A stretch of DNA of 64,000 nt from Leptolinea sp964446955 (GCA_964446955.1 CAYUQJ010000001.1:558001-622000); one strand, 5' to 3'; positions 1 through 9,151 are shown, counted from the stretch's first letter. Numbers and translations are program-made. The notes: generated by a model not told the origin, from the letters alone.

Positions 1-1
1 G

Positions 2-49
2 GAAGGCGTCAACTTCGGCAAGTTTGACATCACTCTCACGGTTCAGTAA
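2..49 (+). CDS. 3' end of a protein ending in an Ig-like (NBR1-type) domain, cut by the window edge
   Basis: Only the last 15 codons and a TAA stop are inside the window. The encoded tail EGVNFGKFDITLTVQ resembles the last strand of the next gene (DDGVTFFRFNFVFSVE), so this is probably the end of a neighbouring paralogue with the same Ig-like fold. The start, signal peptide and full length lie outside. The call rests on this short similarity and on the same orientation 24 bases upstream of the next gene. Confidence 0.5.
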   Translation, partial: EGVNFGKFDITLTVQ

Positions 50-73
50 TCCGGACCGGGGAAGGAAACCAGA

Positions 74-736
74 ATGAAATTCCCAAAATTATTCCTGCTT
101 TTACTGGTAGGTGCCAGTCTGTTGTCCGCGCCGGCCTGTACGCCGGCCCCCACGGCAGCCCCCGCGCCCACGGTTGACATAGACGCCATAAAACAGGAGA
201 TTTATCAGACGGTTGTGGCCGAGTTGACGGAGAACGCCCCCAGGGCCACGCCAACCACACCGCCGACCGCCACAGATATTCCAGCCACGGCAACAGTCGA
301 AATACCAACCCTGGTCAAACCGGCCGAGAATACCGTTGCCCCGGCAGCCACATTCACGGCTCCGGCTTCCGGTGTCGCCACCCGCTATCCAACCTGGACG
401 GTCACGCCGTACACCGACCGCGCTTCGCTTTCCTTCCAGAACCCGCAGGACGGCCCGATCATGGCTCGCGGACAGGCTTTCGATGTCACATGGGTCATCA
501 AGAATATTGGCATGCGTGACTGGAACAACCAGTTCTATATTCGTCATATCAGCGGCGTTAAGAGTTCCACCTTTTCCGTGCTTATGCTGCCGCCTGTCCA
601 CCGCGGCAGTGAGACTACCATTTTGGCCGATTTCACCGCGCCGCAAGCCCCCGGTTATTATGTTTCCCAGTGGGGACTGGTCAATGACGACGGGGTTACC
701 TTCTTCCGCTTCAATTTCGTTTTCTCGGTGGAATAG
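74..736 (+). CDS. Lipoprotein with a Thr/Pro-rich linker and C-terminal NBR1-type Ig-like domain
   Basis: The 220-residue product starts with a lysine, a hydrophobic stretch and a lipobox-like SAPAC (Cys 22), so it should be exported and lipid-anchored. Residues 23-110 are a low-complexity Ala/Pro/Thr linker. Residues 120-220 have the Trp-rich pattern of the NBR1 central Ig-like domain (VTWVIKNIGMRDWNN, GYYVSQWGLVNDDG), common in surface proteins of Chloroflexota. The domain is non-catalytic; a binding or structural role at the surface is inferred. GGGGAAGGA lies a few bases before the ATG. The gene follows the end of a similar protein and is closed by a terminator. Confidence 0.75.
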   Translation: MKFPKLFLLLLVGASLLSAPACTPAPTAAPAPTVDIDAIKQEIYQTVVAELTENAPRATPTTPPTATDIPATATVEIPTLVKPAENTVAPAATFTAPASGVATRYPTWTVTPYTDRASLSFQNPQDGPIMARGQAFDVTWVIKNIGMRDWNNQFYIRHISGVKSSTFSVLMLPPVHRGSETTILADFTAPQAPGYYVSQWGLVNDDGVTFFRFNFVFSVE

Positions 737-760
737 AGAATATTGTGCTAGTTGCATATA

Positions 761-784
761 GAGGCCGGTTTTCCGGCCTCTTTT
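761..784 (+). terminator. Rho-independent terminator after the lipoprotein gene
   Basis: GAGGCCGG and CCGGCCTC pair around a TTTT loop and are followed by TTTT. It lies 24 bases after the lipoprotein stop and just before the queG promoter. Confidence 0.8.
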
Positions 785-811
785 CATATCAAACCATAAA
801 CCGTCTATAAT
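783..811 (+). promoter_or_regulatory. Promoter of queG, probably giving a leaderless mRNA
   Basis: TATAAT at 806-811 is preceded, after a 17-base spacer, by TTCATA (783-788, 4 of 6 to TTGACA). Only six bases (CGAACC) separate the -10 from the queG ATG at 818, so transcription should begin at or next to the start codon. No Shine-Dalgarno sequence is present. Confidence 0.6.
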
Positions 812-817
812 CGAACC

Positions 818-1963
818 ATGCGGCATAACCTATCCCTGGATTCCATTCGAGAAATGGCGGTTGCATCCGGTTTCAACTTTATCGGTGTTACGGATCTCGA
901 ACCGCTCGCTGTTTTTTCTCACTACGAAGACTGGCTCGCGTCCGGTTTTCATGCCGGGATGGCTTATCTTGAAAATCCCGAAACGCTGCCCGCCAGGCGG
1001 GAGCCTTCCCGATTCTTCCCACAGGCCGAGTCCATTCTCTTTCTGGGAATGCGTTACCCCGTCAATCGCATAGAACCCCTGCCTGCCGGTTTACGCGGCC
1101 GGGTGTCTTCCTACGCCTGGGGAAAAGACTACCACGTGGTTTTACCTCCCGCCATCCAGAGTCTTATCGATCGTTTAAGATCATACACGGGCACAGACGT
1201 ACCTTTCCGATCCTCTGTTGATTCGTCGCCTGTTTTGGAAAAACCCCTCGCGGCACGCGCCGGTCTCGGGTGGCAAGGCCGGAATTCGTGTCTTATCCAC
1301 CCTGAATTTGGTTCCTTTTTCTTCCTCGCCGGGATTTTTACGCCGCTCCCGGTTGACAGCCATACCGTTCCCGTTCCGGACCGTTGCGGCTCCTGCCGTC
1401 GTTGTATCGAAGCCTGTCCCACCGGTTGCATCCGTCCGGACCGTACCATTGATGCCGGCCGCTGCCTGTCTTATTTGACCATAGAAAACAAGGGCGCCAT
1501 CCCCCGTGATCTCCGTCCCCTGATGAAAGACTGGCTGTTTGGCTGTGATGTATGCCAGTCGGTTTGTCCCTGGAACACGAAACAGGATGATTCAATCACG
1601 TATCCCGCTTTTTTACCTGATGATATCAATTCCAGATTTCCTGACCTTTATACTCTTTCCCTTTTGACCGATGATACATTCAAACAAAAGTTCCGGAATA
1701 CGCCCTTTCTTCGTGCCAAACGTAAAGGTTTACTGCGTAACGCCGCAGTTGTCATGGGTAATCTGGGCAATCCAGACGCCATTCCCGTACTGCAGCGGAT
1801 GCTGATGGCTAATCCGGAGCCTCTGGTGCGTTCTCACGCAGCCTGGGCCCTTGGACGGCTGGGATCTTCCCGGTCGCGTCAGGCCTTATCACATTCTCTC
1901 AAGCGTGAAGAAAACCCGGATGTCCTTGATGAGATCCGCTGCGCGTTGGATTCTGTTGTTTAG
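818..1963 (+). CDS. queG: Epoxyqueuosine reductase QueG
   Basis: QueG reduces epoxyqueuosine to queuosine in the wobble position of tRNAs, the last step of queuosine formation, using a cobalamin cofactor and two [4Fe-4S] clusters in the cytoplasm. The 381-residue length matches the family. Ferredoxin-type cysteine clusters are visible at about residues 190-200 (CGSCRRCIEACP) and 242-252 (CDVCQSVCPWN). The C-terminal 75 residues look HEAT-like (NAAVVMGNLGNPDAIPVL, AAWALGRLG), as in other QueG proteins. The stop overlaps that of the convergent TolB-like gene by four bases. No other queuosine gene is in the window. Confidence 0.93.
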   Translation: MRHNLSLDSIREMAVASGFNFIGVTDLEPLAVFSHYEDWLASGFHAGMAYLENPETLPARREPSRFFPQAESILFLGMRYPVNRIEPLPAGLRGRVSSYAWGKDYHVVLPPAIQSLIDRLRSYTGTDVPFRSSVDSSPVLEKPLAARAGLGWQGRNSCLIHPEFGSFFFLAGIFTPLPVDSHTVPVPDRCGSCRRCIEACPTGCIRPDRTIDAGRCLSYLTIENKGAIPRDLRPLMKDWLFGCDVCQSVCPWNTKQDDSITYPAFLPDDINSRFPDLYTLSLLTDDTFKQKFRNTPFLRAKRKGLLRNAAVVMGNLGNPDAIPVLQRMLMANPEPLVRSHAAWALGRLGSSRSRQALSHSLKREENPDVLDEIRCALDSVV

Positions 1964-3315
1964 GGAACCCACACAGGCAGGGCGGCATCTTCCGCGATGA
2001 CCGTATGGTTTCCGGTATTTACATCCCACACATTTACAGTAGGCTTTACCCCTGATCTCCCCAGTTCAGCCTGCTGGTAAACCACCGCGAGCCCGTCAGG
2101 TCGCCATTTCACGGCTGCGTTCATTCGTGTGTAATCATCTGTAAGCTGCCTGTTTTCTCCCCCATCTGGATATATCAACCACAACTGGCGTGTCACCGAA
2201 GCATTAGTCTGGCGAATTCCCGCAACAAGTGATTTTCCATCGGGCGACCAGTCCGGTTCACCCATGTCTTTATCGATAAAGAATTCCTTCATGGGTTCCC
2301 GGATGGACTTACTCGCCACGTCCAATATGTAAAAAACTGAAGCCATCCCGTCATGTCCGACTTTTTCTCCCAGAAAAGCCAATGTAGAGCTGTCCTGTGT
2401 CCATACACCGCTTTGCTCACGTGGTGTCCCCAGGATGAAGTCTTCCCCTCCACGGAGATTGATCACGCGTATCCCCTGGCTTTTGTTATCGTAGAATGAA
2501 AGGTATGCGCCGTCAGGTGAAAAAACCGGCCATTTTCCGGTAATACCTTTTTCAGCAATAACCGACTGCGGTTTTACCGTCCATCCTCCCAGGTCAACTG
2601 TGTATATGTAACGTTCTTTTGTTTTCGCACCATTCTCAGGACTGCGGTTACGGGTGAAAGCCAGTGTTTGACCATCTCCTGTAATAGCGGGATCGGAGCA
2701 GATATCATCACCGCAATTAATGAGGACACTGTCATCGCTCCCATCATATTTCACCTGTCGGATATCCGCGCCACCCCTTCCATCCATCAGGCTGTAAATA
2801 AAACCGGATCTATCTGGTTTTGATATAAAACCGGATATACGCCCTCCCGTATTTGTAATCTGCGTTGATTTACCTTGCTTCGGATCAATGACCCAGATTT
2901 CCGGTGAAGTCGTCGCGTTACCGATGTAGGCAATATCGGCCGTCCTCACCGTGTAACTCCAGGAAAAGTCTTTTGCATAAACCCTTCCATCCAATGTAGA
3001 TGCTCCCTTCTGCAGATTTAACGTAAAACCGCTTTCAGGGATATCGCCGTATTCCGGACGAATGAACATCCGCCTTTCCTGCCATTTGATATCCAATTTG
3101 ATCTCCGGTTCGGCATGGATCCTCTTTTCAACAGATTGAATATCCATCTTTTCCGGAAATTCCACAATAAATTCCGTTCCAAAAGCCACGTTTTGCCTGT
3201 CGCCTGGCGCAATCCCGGGAGACCGAAGTGTGGTCCCTGCGAATACAAGAATGGCCGCCAGGATCAAACCGGCTATGACAATGAAGATAAAAGGGTTACG
3301 TCTTCCAGATTTCAT
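1960..3315 (-). CDS. Membrane-anchored protein with an SbsA-type Ig domain and TolB-like beta-propeller
   Basis: The 451-residue product has one N-terminal membrane segment (residues 9-28) and no lipobox. Residues 40-115 resemble a bacterial Ig-like (SbsA/Big_5) domain: a FPEKMDIQSVEKRI strand, then IRPEYGDIPESGFTLNL. Residues 125-451 carry repeats of the PD40/TolB propeller type (SPDGAYLSFYDN, SPDGKSLVAGIRQ, WRPDGLAVVYQQ, TGDGQTLAFTRN). It should face outward and bind a protein or glycan; nothing suggests catalysis. It is not TolB itself, since no Tol-Pal partner is present. It lies just downstream of a terminator that ends the LysM transcript. Confidence 0.72.
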   Translation of the reverse strand: MKSGRRNPFIFIVIAGLILAAILVFAGTTLRSPGIAPGDRQNVAFGTEFIVEFPEKMDIQSVEKRIHAEPEIKLDIKWQERRMFIRPEYGDIPESGFTLNLQKGASTLDGRVYAKDFSWSYTVRTADIAYIGNATTSPEIWVIDPKQGKSTQITNTGGRISGFISKPDRSGFIYSLMDGRGGADIRQVKYDGSDDSVLINCGDDICSDPAITGDGQTLAFTRNRSPENGAKTKERYIYTVDLGGWTVKPQSVIAEKGITGKWPVFSPDGAYLSFYDNKSQGIRVINLRGGEDFILGTPREQSGVWTQDSSTLAFLGEKVGHDGMASVFYILDVASKSIREPMKEFFIDKDMGEPDWSPDGKSLVAGIRQTNASVTRQLWLIYPDGGENRQLTDDYTRMNAAVKWRPDGLAVVYQQAELGRSGVKPTVNVWDVNTGNHTVIAEDAALPVWVP

Positions 3316-3320
3316 ATAAA

Positions 3321-3343
3321 CAAAAGGCGGGTTTTCACCCGCC
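3321..3343 (-). terminator. Terminator between the LysM gene and the TolB-like gene (minus strand)
   Basis: On the minus strand GGCGGG-TGAAAA-CCCGCC is followed by TTTTG. It is 27 bases after the LysM gene stop and only a few bases ahead of the TolB-like start codon, so the latter needs readthrough or a start site very close to its ATG. Confidence 0.7.
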
Positions 3344-3369
3344 TGCCTTTATAAATAACATTTCTCAGA

Positions 3370-4122
3370 TCAATTTGACTTGGTTGCCGTTGCAGTCGGA
3401 GTTGTAGTGGTTCTGTTCCCCCCGATCTGCGTTCCGCCCGGTGTGATCGTCGCGGGGCGTGTTGGTACAACGGTCACAATATTAACAGGGACTTTGAGGA
3501 CCTGTCCAACATAGATCAAATTCCCATCCGTCAGTTTGTTCTGGGTCAGAATCTTTTCAGGATCGCTGTTGAACTTGGTGGCAATGATCCCGATGGTATC
3601 ACCCGGATTGATGGTGTATTCAATGATCGTACCCGATTTGATGTTGGGAGGGATCGGGGTATCCGTCGGTAGAATGGCTCCCGGCTGCGGAATCAAGATT
3701 TTCTCTCCCACACGGATGTTACATCCGGCTCCCAGCGCGGGATTCAACAAAACCAGCGCCCTTACTTCAGTAGAGAATTGATCGGCTATTTTCTGGCAAT
3801 AGTCCCCTTCCTGCACAGTGTATTCAAACGGTCCACTGGGTGTGGCCGTCTCTGTTGGAAGCACAGTCGGGGTTTCTGTGGGTGTTTCTGTGATGGTCGC
3901 AGTAGGCGGTACGGGTGACGCAGTGTACGTCATCGTCGGTGTACTTGTTTTCGTCGCGAAGAATGAAAACGCGGGTTTATTGGGACCTGAAAGCCAGTAG
4001 ACAAGAAGGAAAACACCGCCAAGGATCAATACGCCAGCCATCCCACCAATAAAAAGGGGCATGGTCTGTTGTCGTTTCTTATATGAATCGATTACGTTTT
4101 GTGGATTTTCTTTTCCGGACAT
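3370..4122 (-). CDS. Membrane-anchored protein with two LysM domains
   Basis: The 250-residue product has a short cytoplasmic head, one membrane segment at about residues 23-45, a Thr/Pro-rich spacer and two LysM modules: residues 100-145 (YTVQEGDYCQKIADQF) and 168-212 (YTINPGDTIGIIATKF). LysM modules bind the glycan backbone of peptidoglycan or other GlcNAc polymers, so this is probably a cell-wall attachment protein. No hydrolase domain is present; the tail is again Thr-rich. The start ATG at 4122 has a weak GGGAA ahead of it. Confidence 0.85.
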   Translation of the reverse strand: MSGKENPQNVIDSYKKRQQTMPLFIGGMAGVLILGGVFLLVYWLSGPNKPAFSFFATKTSTPTMTYTASPVPPTATITETPTETPTVLPTETATPSGPFEYTVQEGDYCQKIADQFSTEVRALVLLNPALGAGCNIRVGEKILIPQPGAILPTDTPIPPNIKSGTIIEYTINPGDTIGIIATKFNSDPEKILTQNKLTDGNLIYVGQVLKVPVNIVTVVPTRPATITPGGTQIGGNRTTTTPTATATKSN

Positions 4123-4230
4123 AGGAGTTCCCGTTTTCTGGATTTCCGGCCATACATAACCGGCCGTTCCTCCCTGATTTTAATGTCTTTTTTGCTACAA
4201 CAATAGGCATTCTACCTGATTCTAAATCAT

Positions 4231-7137
4231 TTAGCGAGTCAAACCGGTTTCACACCCGGGCAATATTTTCCTCAAGAACTTACCGGTGTGCGACGCTTCA
4301 ATCCGGGTTATCTCTTCCGGGGTTCCGTTTGCGATCAGATAACCGCCCCGGTCTCCGCCATCCGGACCAAGATCTACAATGTGGTCGGCAACTTTGATAA
4401 TATCAAGATTATGTTCAATGATGATAATTGAATTCCCATTATCCACCAGTCTTTGTAACACCTCGATGAGTTTGTGAACATCAGCCGCGTGAAGGCCTAC
4501 TGATGGCTCATCCAGGACATACAGGGTCTTTCCCGTGCCGCGGCGGGAAAGCTCTTTTGCCAGCTTGACCCGCTGCGCTTCACCACCGGAAAGAGTTGTT
4601 CCCGGTTGACCGATCTTTACATACCCCAGACCTACATCCATCAGGGTTTTTAATTTATTCTGAATGCCGGGAAAAGCGGAAAAGAACTCAAGGCCTTCTT
4701 CCACTGTGAAATCCAGTACATCGGCTATGGATTTGCCTTTGAATTTCACCTGCAATGTCTCACGGTTAAATCTCGCCCCATGGCACACATCACAGGGCAC
4801 ATAAACATCCGGCAGGAATTGCATCTCAATACGCAACTGTCCCTGTCCCTGGCAGGCTTCGCACCGTCCACCGTGAACATTGAAAGAGAAACGTCCGCTC
4901 TTATATCCCCGAACTTTGCTTTCCGGTAATTCCGCGAATAACTGACGGATTTCATCGAATAATCCGGTGTACGTTCCCGGGTTAGATCTCGGGGTTCTTC
5001 CAATAGGGGATTGGTCGATGTTGATGACCTTGTCGATATGTTCCAATCCTTCCAGCCGGTCAAATTCGCCAGGCTGCAGATGAGACCGGTATAGCTCCCG
5101 TGCCAGATGTGCGTAAAGAATGTCCACCATTAATGTGCTTTTTCCGGAGCCTGACACGCCGGTAATACAGGTGAGCACCCCAAGCGGAATATGTACGTCA
5201 ATATTCTTCAGGTTGTTAGCCCTGGCTCCGAAAATGACAAGTTCTTTCCCATTTCCCTTTCGGCGCTTTTTTGGAACGGGAACACATTTTCGGCCACTGA
5301 GGTACGCTCCGGTGATCGATTTCTTATCTTCAAGAATATGCTCCACATTGCCTTGAGATATGATCTTTCCGCCATGTTCTCCCGCGCCGGGGCCCAGGTC
5401 AATGATCCAGTCTGCCGATCGAATGGTTTCGTCGTCATGTTCCACGACCAGCACCGTATTACCCAGATTCACCAATCCACGCAAAGTTGCCAGCAGCCTG
5501 TCATTGTCTCTGGGATGCAACCCTATCGATGGTTCATCGAGCACATAAAGCACACCCATCAAACGCGAGCCAATCTGAGTGGCAAGCCTGATGCGCTGCG
5601 CTTCTCCCCCGGAGAGACTTCCAGCGGGACGGCGTAGTGTCAGATAATCCAACCCCACATCCACAAGAAAACCGAGACGTTCCTTTATTTCCTTCAATAC
5701 CCGTTCTGCGATCGCCTGTTGACGCTCGGTTAGGCAGGTTTTTTCGCCCATCAGCCCCGAGATCCAATGCAATGTATCCACAACCGGCCAGTTTGTCACC
5801 TCAACGATGTTCTTATCATCGATGGTGACAGCAAGGGCTTCCTTCCGCAGACGCGTTCCCTTACATGTTGGACAGGGTCTGTCACTCATGTATTCCCCTA
5901 TCCGGCTGCGGATAAATTCAGAGGATGTCTCCCGGAAGCGCCGTTCCAGGTTCGGAATCACACCTTCGAAAGACGTATCAAAAGTGGTGTGCCGTTCATT
6001 GTTACGCGTCACCATGTTCATGGTAATGGACTGATTTCCCGTCCCGTATAGAATGATCCGTAATTTGTCTTCCGGTATATCCGCTACCGGGCATTCTAGA
6101 TCGATTTCATAATGCCTGGCTACGGCTTCCAACATTTGCCAGTAATATCCACCCTGTTCACGGCTGTTGCTCCATTCGAGGGCTACAATCGCACCTTCGG
6201 TAAAAGATCTTTCTCGATCCGGGATCAGTAGATCCGGGTCAATTTCAAGGCGATTTCCCAGACCTTCACAATCCGGGCAGGCGCCGTGCGGCGTGTTGAA
6301 GGAAAACGTGCGCGGTTCGATCTCAGGCAGACTTACGCCGTGTTCCGGACAGGCAAGGTGCTCACTGAATAACAAATCTTCGGGAGGATCCTGGCTGACA
6401 TTCTGGATGGTAAGGTAACCCTCACCGATCTTTAAAGCGGTTTCAATGGAATCTGTCAGGCGTGTTAAAACGGTTCGTTCTTCTGTTTCATCATTTGATT
6501 TGCTGATCACCAAACGGTCGACAACAGCTTCAATAGTGTGCATCTTAAACCGGTCAAGCGTGATCTCATCCTCAAGGTTGTAAACCTGTCCATCAACCCG
6601 TGCGCGGACAAATCCCATCTTCCGAATATCCTCAAAGATATTCTGGTAGGTACCCTTTCTTCCTCTGACAAGTGGTGCCAGAATCAGTATCCGTGTACCT
6701 TCGGGTAACGATTGAACAGCGTCCACGATTTCCTGCGCGGACTGTCGTTGAACTTCCCGTCCGCAAATCGGACAATGAGGGATTCCCACACGCGCGTATA
6801 ACAGACGTAAATAATCATAAACCTCGGTGACCGTTCCAACAGTTGACCTTGGGTTATGTGAAGTTGCCTTCTGATCAATCGAAACAGCCGGTGACAACCC
6901 TTCGATCGAATCAACATCGGGTTTATCCATCTGTCCCAGGAACTGACGCGCGTACGCAGACAACGACTCAACGTAACGGCGCTGTCCTTCGGCGAAGATG
7001 GTATCGAACGCGAGTGATGATTTCCCGGAACCGGAGAGCCCCGTGATAACGACAAGTTTATCCCTTGGTATATCCACGGATATGTTTTTTAGATTGTGTT
7101 CCCTGGCACCAATGACACGAATAACATTTTGAGACAT
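4231..7137 (-). CDS. uvrA: UvrABC excinuclease subunit A
   Basis: UvrA finds bulky DNA lesions and loads UvrB in nucleotide excision repair. The 968-residue product has the tandem ABC layout: Walker A GLSGSGKSS near residue 33, a CPICGRE zinc motif, the first LSGGEAQR signature, a second Walker A GVSGSGKST, a CEAC...CDVC zinc finger, the second LSGGEAQR and Walker B YVLDEPS. I start it at the ATG at 7137, where AGGAGA lies six bases upstream and the protein begins MSQNVIRVIGAREHNLKN as in the family. An in-frame ATG at 7218 would add 27 residues unlike any UvrA and has no ribosome site. It stands alone, divergent from the MFS gene. Confidence 0.96.
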   Translation of the reverse strand: MSQNVIRVIGAREHNLKNISVDIPRDKLVVITGLSGSGKSSLAFDTIFAEGQRRYVESLSAYARQFLGQMDKPDVDSIEGLSPAVSIDQKATSHNPRSTVGTVTEVYDYLRLLYARVGIPHCPICGREVQRQSAQEIVDAVQSLPEGTRILILAPLVRGRKGTYQNIFEDIRKMGFVRARVDGQVYNLEDEITLDRFKMHTIEAVVDRLVISKSNDETEERTVLTRLTDSIETALKIGEGYLTIQNVSQDPPEDLLFSEHLACPEHGVSLPEIEPRTFSFNTPHGACPDCEGLGNRLEIDPDLLIPDRERSFTEGAIVALEWSNSREQGGYYWQMLEAVARHYEIDLECPVADIPEDKLRIILYGTGNQSITMNMVTRNNERHTTFDTSFEGVIPNLERRFRETSSEFIRSRIGEYMSDRPCPTCKGTRLRKEALAVTIDDKNIVEVTNWPVVDTLHWISGLMGEKTCLTERQQAIAERVLKEIKERLGFLVDVGLDYLTLRRPAGSLSGGEAQRIRLATQIGSRLMGVLYVLDEPSIGLHPRDNDRLLATLRGLVNLGNTVLVVEHDDETIRSADWIIDLGPGAGEHGGKIISQGNVEHILEDKKSITGAYLSGRKCVPVPKKRRKGNGKELVIFGARANNLKNIDVHIPLGVLTCITGVSGSGKSTLMVDILYAHLARELYRSHLQPGEFDRLEGLEHIDKVINIDQSPIGRTPRSNPGTYTGLFDEIRQLFAELPESKVRGYKSGRFSFNVHGGRCEACQGQGQLRIEMQFLPDVYVPCDVCHGARFNRETLQVKFKGKSIADVLDFTVEEGLEFFSAFPGIQNKLKTLMDVGLGYVKIGQPGTTLSGGEAQRVKLAKELSRRGTGKTLYVLDEPSVGLHAADVHKLIEVLQRLVDNGNSIIIIEHNLDIIKVADHIVDLGPDGGDRGGYLIANGTPEEITRIEASHTGKFLRKILPGCETGLTR

Positions 7138-7241
7138 GTGTTCTCCTGAATGCTCTGTTCTATCGAGCAACCTTGAATTATACCCATAGCTGTCCGGAAA
7201 AGCACGGGTATAAATCATTTGTTCTGGTATATATTCCCAAA

Positions 7242-7273
7242 TTGAAGCACTTCACTTTACTGTATAATCAGTA
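7242..7273 (+). promoter_or_regulatory. Promoter of the MFS gene with two short palindromes
   Basis: A perfect TATAAT (7263-7268) sits in the centre of the inverted repeat TACTG-TATAAT-CAGTA (7258-7273). Just upstream, TGAAG-CA-CTTCA (7243-7254) is a second palindrome overlapping the TTGAAG that would act as -35 with a short 15-base spacer. A protein bound to either repeat would block RNA polymerase. The ATG follows 31 bases after the -10. Confidence 0.5.
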
Positions 7274-7299
7274 CATCTTCCCCCAAGCGAGCTTAAACA

Positions 7300-8595
7300 A
7301 TGGAAAATAACCACAAGAAGATCATCAATGCCTGGACTATGTACGACTGGGCCAATTCTGCATTTGCCACTACGATCATGGGCGCCGTCCTTCCCGTGTA
7401 TTACGCAACCGTGGCTGCCGCTGATCTGCCGGGTAATACTGCAACAGTTTACTGGGCGTATACCACTTCCATCTCTTTGCTGCTGGCTGCTGTGATAAGC
7501 CCCATTCTGGGTGCGCTGGCTGATTTCAGCGGTTCAAAAAAGCGCCTCCTCGCCTTATTCGCCTTTTTTGGCATTCTGGGTACTGCCCTTTTGTATTTTG
7601 TCAAAACCGGTGACTGGCTCATGGCGTCGATCTTTTTCATCATTGGAGAGATTGGGTTCGCTGGATCGCTGGTCTTTTATGATTCATTACTTCCTCACAT
7701 TGCCTCAGGCGAAGAAATGGATCAGGTTTCTTCCAAGGGATATGCCATGGGTTATCTGGGTGGCGGCATCCTTCTGGCGATCAACCTTGCCATGATCATG
7801 CTCGCACCCAAAGAGTTAACCGGGTTGATGACAAGGCTCAGTTTCCTGTCGGTCGCCATCTGGTGGTTTGTTTTTTCCATTCCACTTCTTAAACTGGTAC
7901 CCGAACCCAAACGCAGAATTATGTCGGGCGAGGAAAATTTCAATCCGCTCGAGGCAAGTTTCAAACGCCTGGCTCGCACATTTAAAGAGATCACAACGTA
8001 CAAACAGCTTTTCATCTTTCTTGTAGCCTTCTGGTTCTACAACGATGGTATTGGAACCATCATTAAGATGGCTACTATTTATGGCGCTGAAATTGGCATC
8101 GGCCAGACCACACTCATCGGCACCTTATTGATGGTCCAGTTTGTCGCCATTCCGTTTGCTTTTCTCTTCGGGTGGCTTTCCAAAAAGATAGGCACCAAGC
8201 GTGCCATCTATTTGAGCCTGTTGGTTTACACCTGCATCGCCATAGCCGGATATTTCATGCAGGAAGAATGGCACTTCTGGGCTTTGGGCTTCGCCGTTGC
8301 CACAGTTCAGGGAGGCAGTCAGGCTCTCTCCCGGTCTCTCTTTGGACGCATGATGCCTAAAAGCAAATCAGCGGAATTTTTCGGATTCTTCAGTGTAAGC
8401 GAAAAATTTGCCGGCATTGCCGGTCCATTTGTTTTTGGAATTGTCGGTCAAATGGTAGGACACAGCCGTCTCAGTATTGTGTCATTGATCATCTTTTTCA
8501 TTATTGGCGCAATATTGCTAACCCGCGTCAACGTTGAAGAGGGGATCGAGATCGCGAAGCAAGAAGAAGCAAGAATTCTTGAAGCTACTTCCTGA
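7300..8595 (+). CDS. MFS transporter of the UMF1 (Atg22-like) family
   Basis: The 431-residue protein has about 12 predicted membrane segments. Its opening, INAWTMYDWANSAFATTIMG, is the conserved start of the UMF1/Atg22-like branch of the major facilitator superfamily. Other family features are DFSGSKKRLL after helix 3 and GGSQALSRSLFGRMMPKSK in the second half. The substrate of bacterial members is generally unknown; efflux or uptake of small organic compounds is possible. It is a single-gene unit with its own palindromic promoter and a strong terminator. Confidence 0.88.
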   Translation: MENNHKKIINAWTMYDWANSAFATTIMGAVLPVYYATVAAADLPGNTATVYWAYTTSISLLLAAVISPILGALADFSGSKKRLLALFAFFGILGTALLYFVKTGDWLMASIFFIIGEIGFAGSLVFYDSLLPHIASGEEMDQVSSKGYAMGYLGGGILLAINLAMIMLAPKELTGLMTRLSFLSVAIWWFVFSIPLLKLVPEPKRRIMSGEENFNPLEASFKRLARTFKEITTYKQLFIFLVAFWFYNDGIGTIIKMATIYGAEIGIGQTTLIGTLLMVQFVAIPFAFLFGWLSKKIGTKRAIYLSLLVYTCIAIAGYFMQEEWHFWALGFAVATVQGGSQALSRSLFGRMMPKSKSAEFFGFFSVSEKFAGIAGPFVFGIVGQMVGHSRLSIVSLIIFFIIGAILLTRVNVEEGIEIAKQEEARILEATS

Positions 8596-8622
8596 AATCT
8601 GAATTGCCACTTTAGATTACAA

Positions 8623-8662
8623 GGAACCGGTATCGAATAATTCGATACCGGTTCCTTTTTTT
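8623..8662 (+). terminator. Strong terminator after the MFS gene
   Basis: A perfect 15-base-pair stem (GGAACCGGTATCGAA with TTCGATACCGGTTCC) around a TAA loop is followed by seven T residues. It faces the convergent epimerase gene and may serve only the plus strand, since no T-run follows on the minus strand. Confidence 0.92.
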
Positions 8663-8734
8663 ACTTCGCAATATTTTACATGTACAAGAACAAACGGGTT
8701 AACTAACGTGCATCGATTTTTCTGCGACAAAAAA

Positions 8735-9139
8735 TCAGATCACTTCATACAATTCAACCAACACCCCTCCCGTGCTTTTGGGATGCACAAATGCCATTAA
8801 TCGCCCTTCTTCCCGCAGCGGAACTCCGTTGATCACCCGAATATCATTTTCTTTCAGATGATTGATCATTTCCATTATGTTATCCACTTGAAAACATACA
8901 TGATGAATACCCTGACCCCGTTCAGAAATGTACTTTGCCACAGTTGAATCATCAGATAGCGGTTTCACCAGTTCAACTTCACTCTCTCCAACTGGAAGAA
9001 AAATTACCCGTGATTTCTGCGAAGCCACATCTTCGACATGGTCAACCTTTAGTCCCATACCATCTTCCCAAAATTTTCTGGAAGCATTCTCATCACTTAC
9101 CGCGATACCCAGATGATGAATTTTCAAAATTTTTGCCAT
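8735..9139 (-). CDS. mce: Methylmalonyl-CoA epimerase
   Basis: The 134-residue vicinal-oxygen-chelate protein interconverts (S)- and (R)-methylmalonyl-CoA, the step that links propionyl-CoA carboxylation to the B12-dependent mutase. Family marks are KIHHLGIAV at residues 6-14, a central GQGIHHVCFQV and a C-terminal GGVLVELYE, which supply the His and Glu metal ligands. The length is typical. It starts 12 bases downstream of the mutase stop on the same strand, so the two form an operon. Glyoxalase I is the main alternative, made unlikely by this neighbour. Confidence 0.9.
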   Translation of the reverse strand: MAKILKIHHLGIAVSDENASRKFWEDGMGLKVDHVEDVASQKSRVIFLPVGESEVELVKPLSDDSTVAKYISERGQGIHHVCFQVDNIMEMINHLKENDIRVINGVPLREEGRLMAFVHPKSTGGVLVELYEVI

Positions 9140-9151
9140 TCTTTTATCCTT

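Noticed and set aside
101..826. Long antisense reading frame over the lipoprotein gene
   Set aside because: It is the complement of a Pro/Thr/Ala-rich gene; the Gly/Arg/Cys-rich product has no family features and runs through a terminator.
1960..3315. TolB of the Tol-Pal system
   Set aside because: The propeller repeats are similar, but there is an N-terminal membrane anchor and an Ig-like domain instead of the TolB N-terminal domain, and no tol or pal genes are near.
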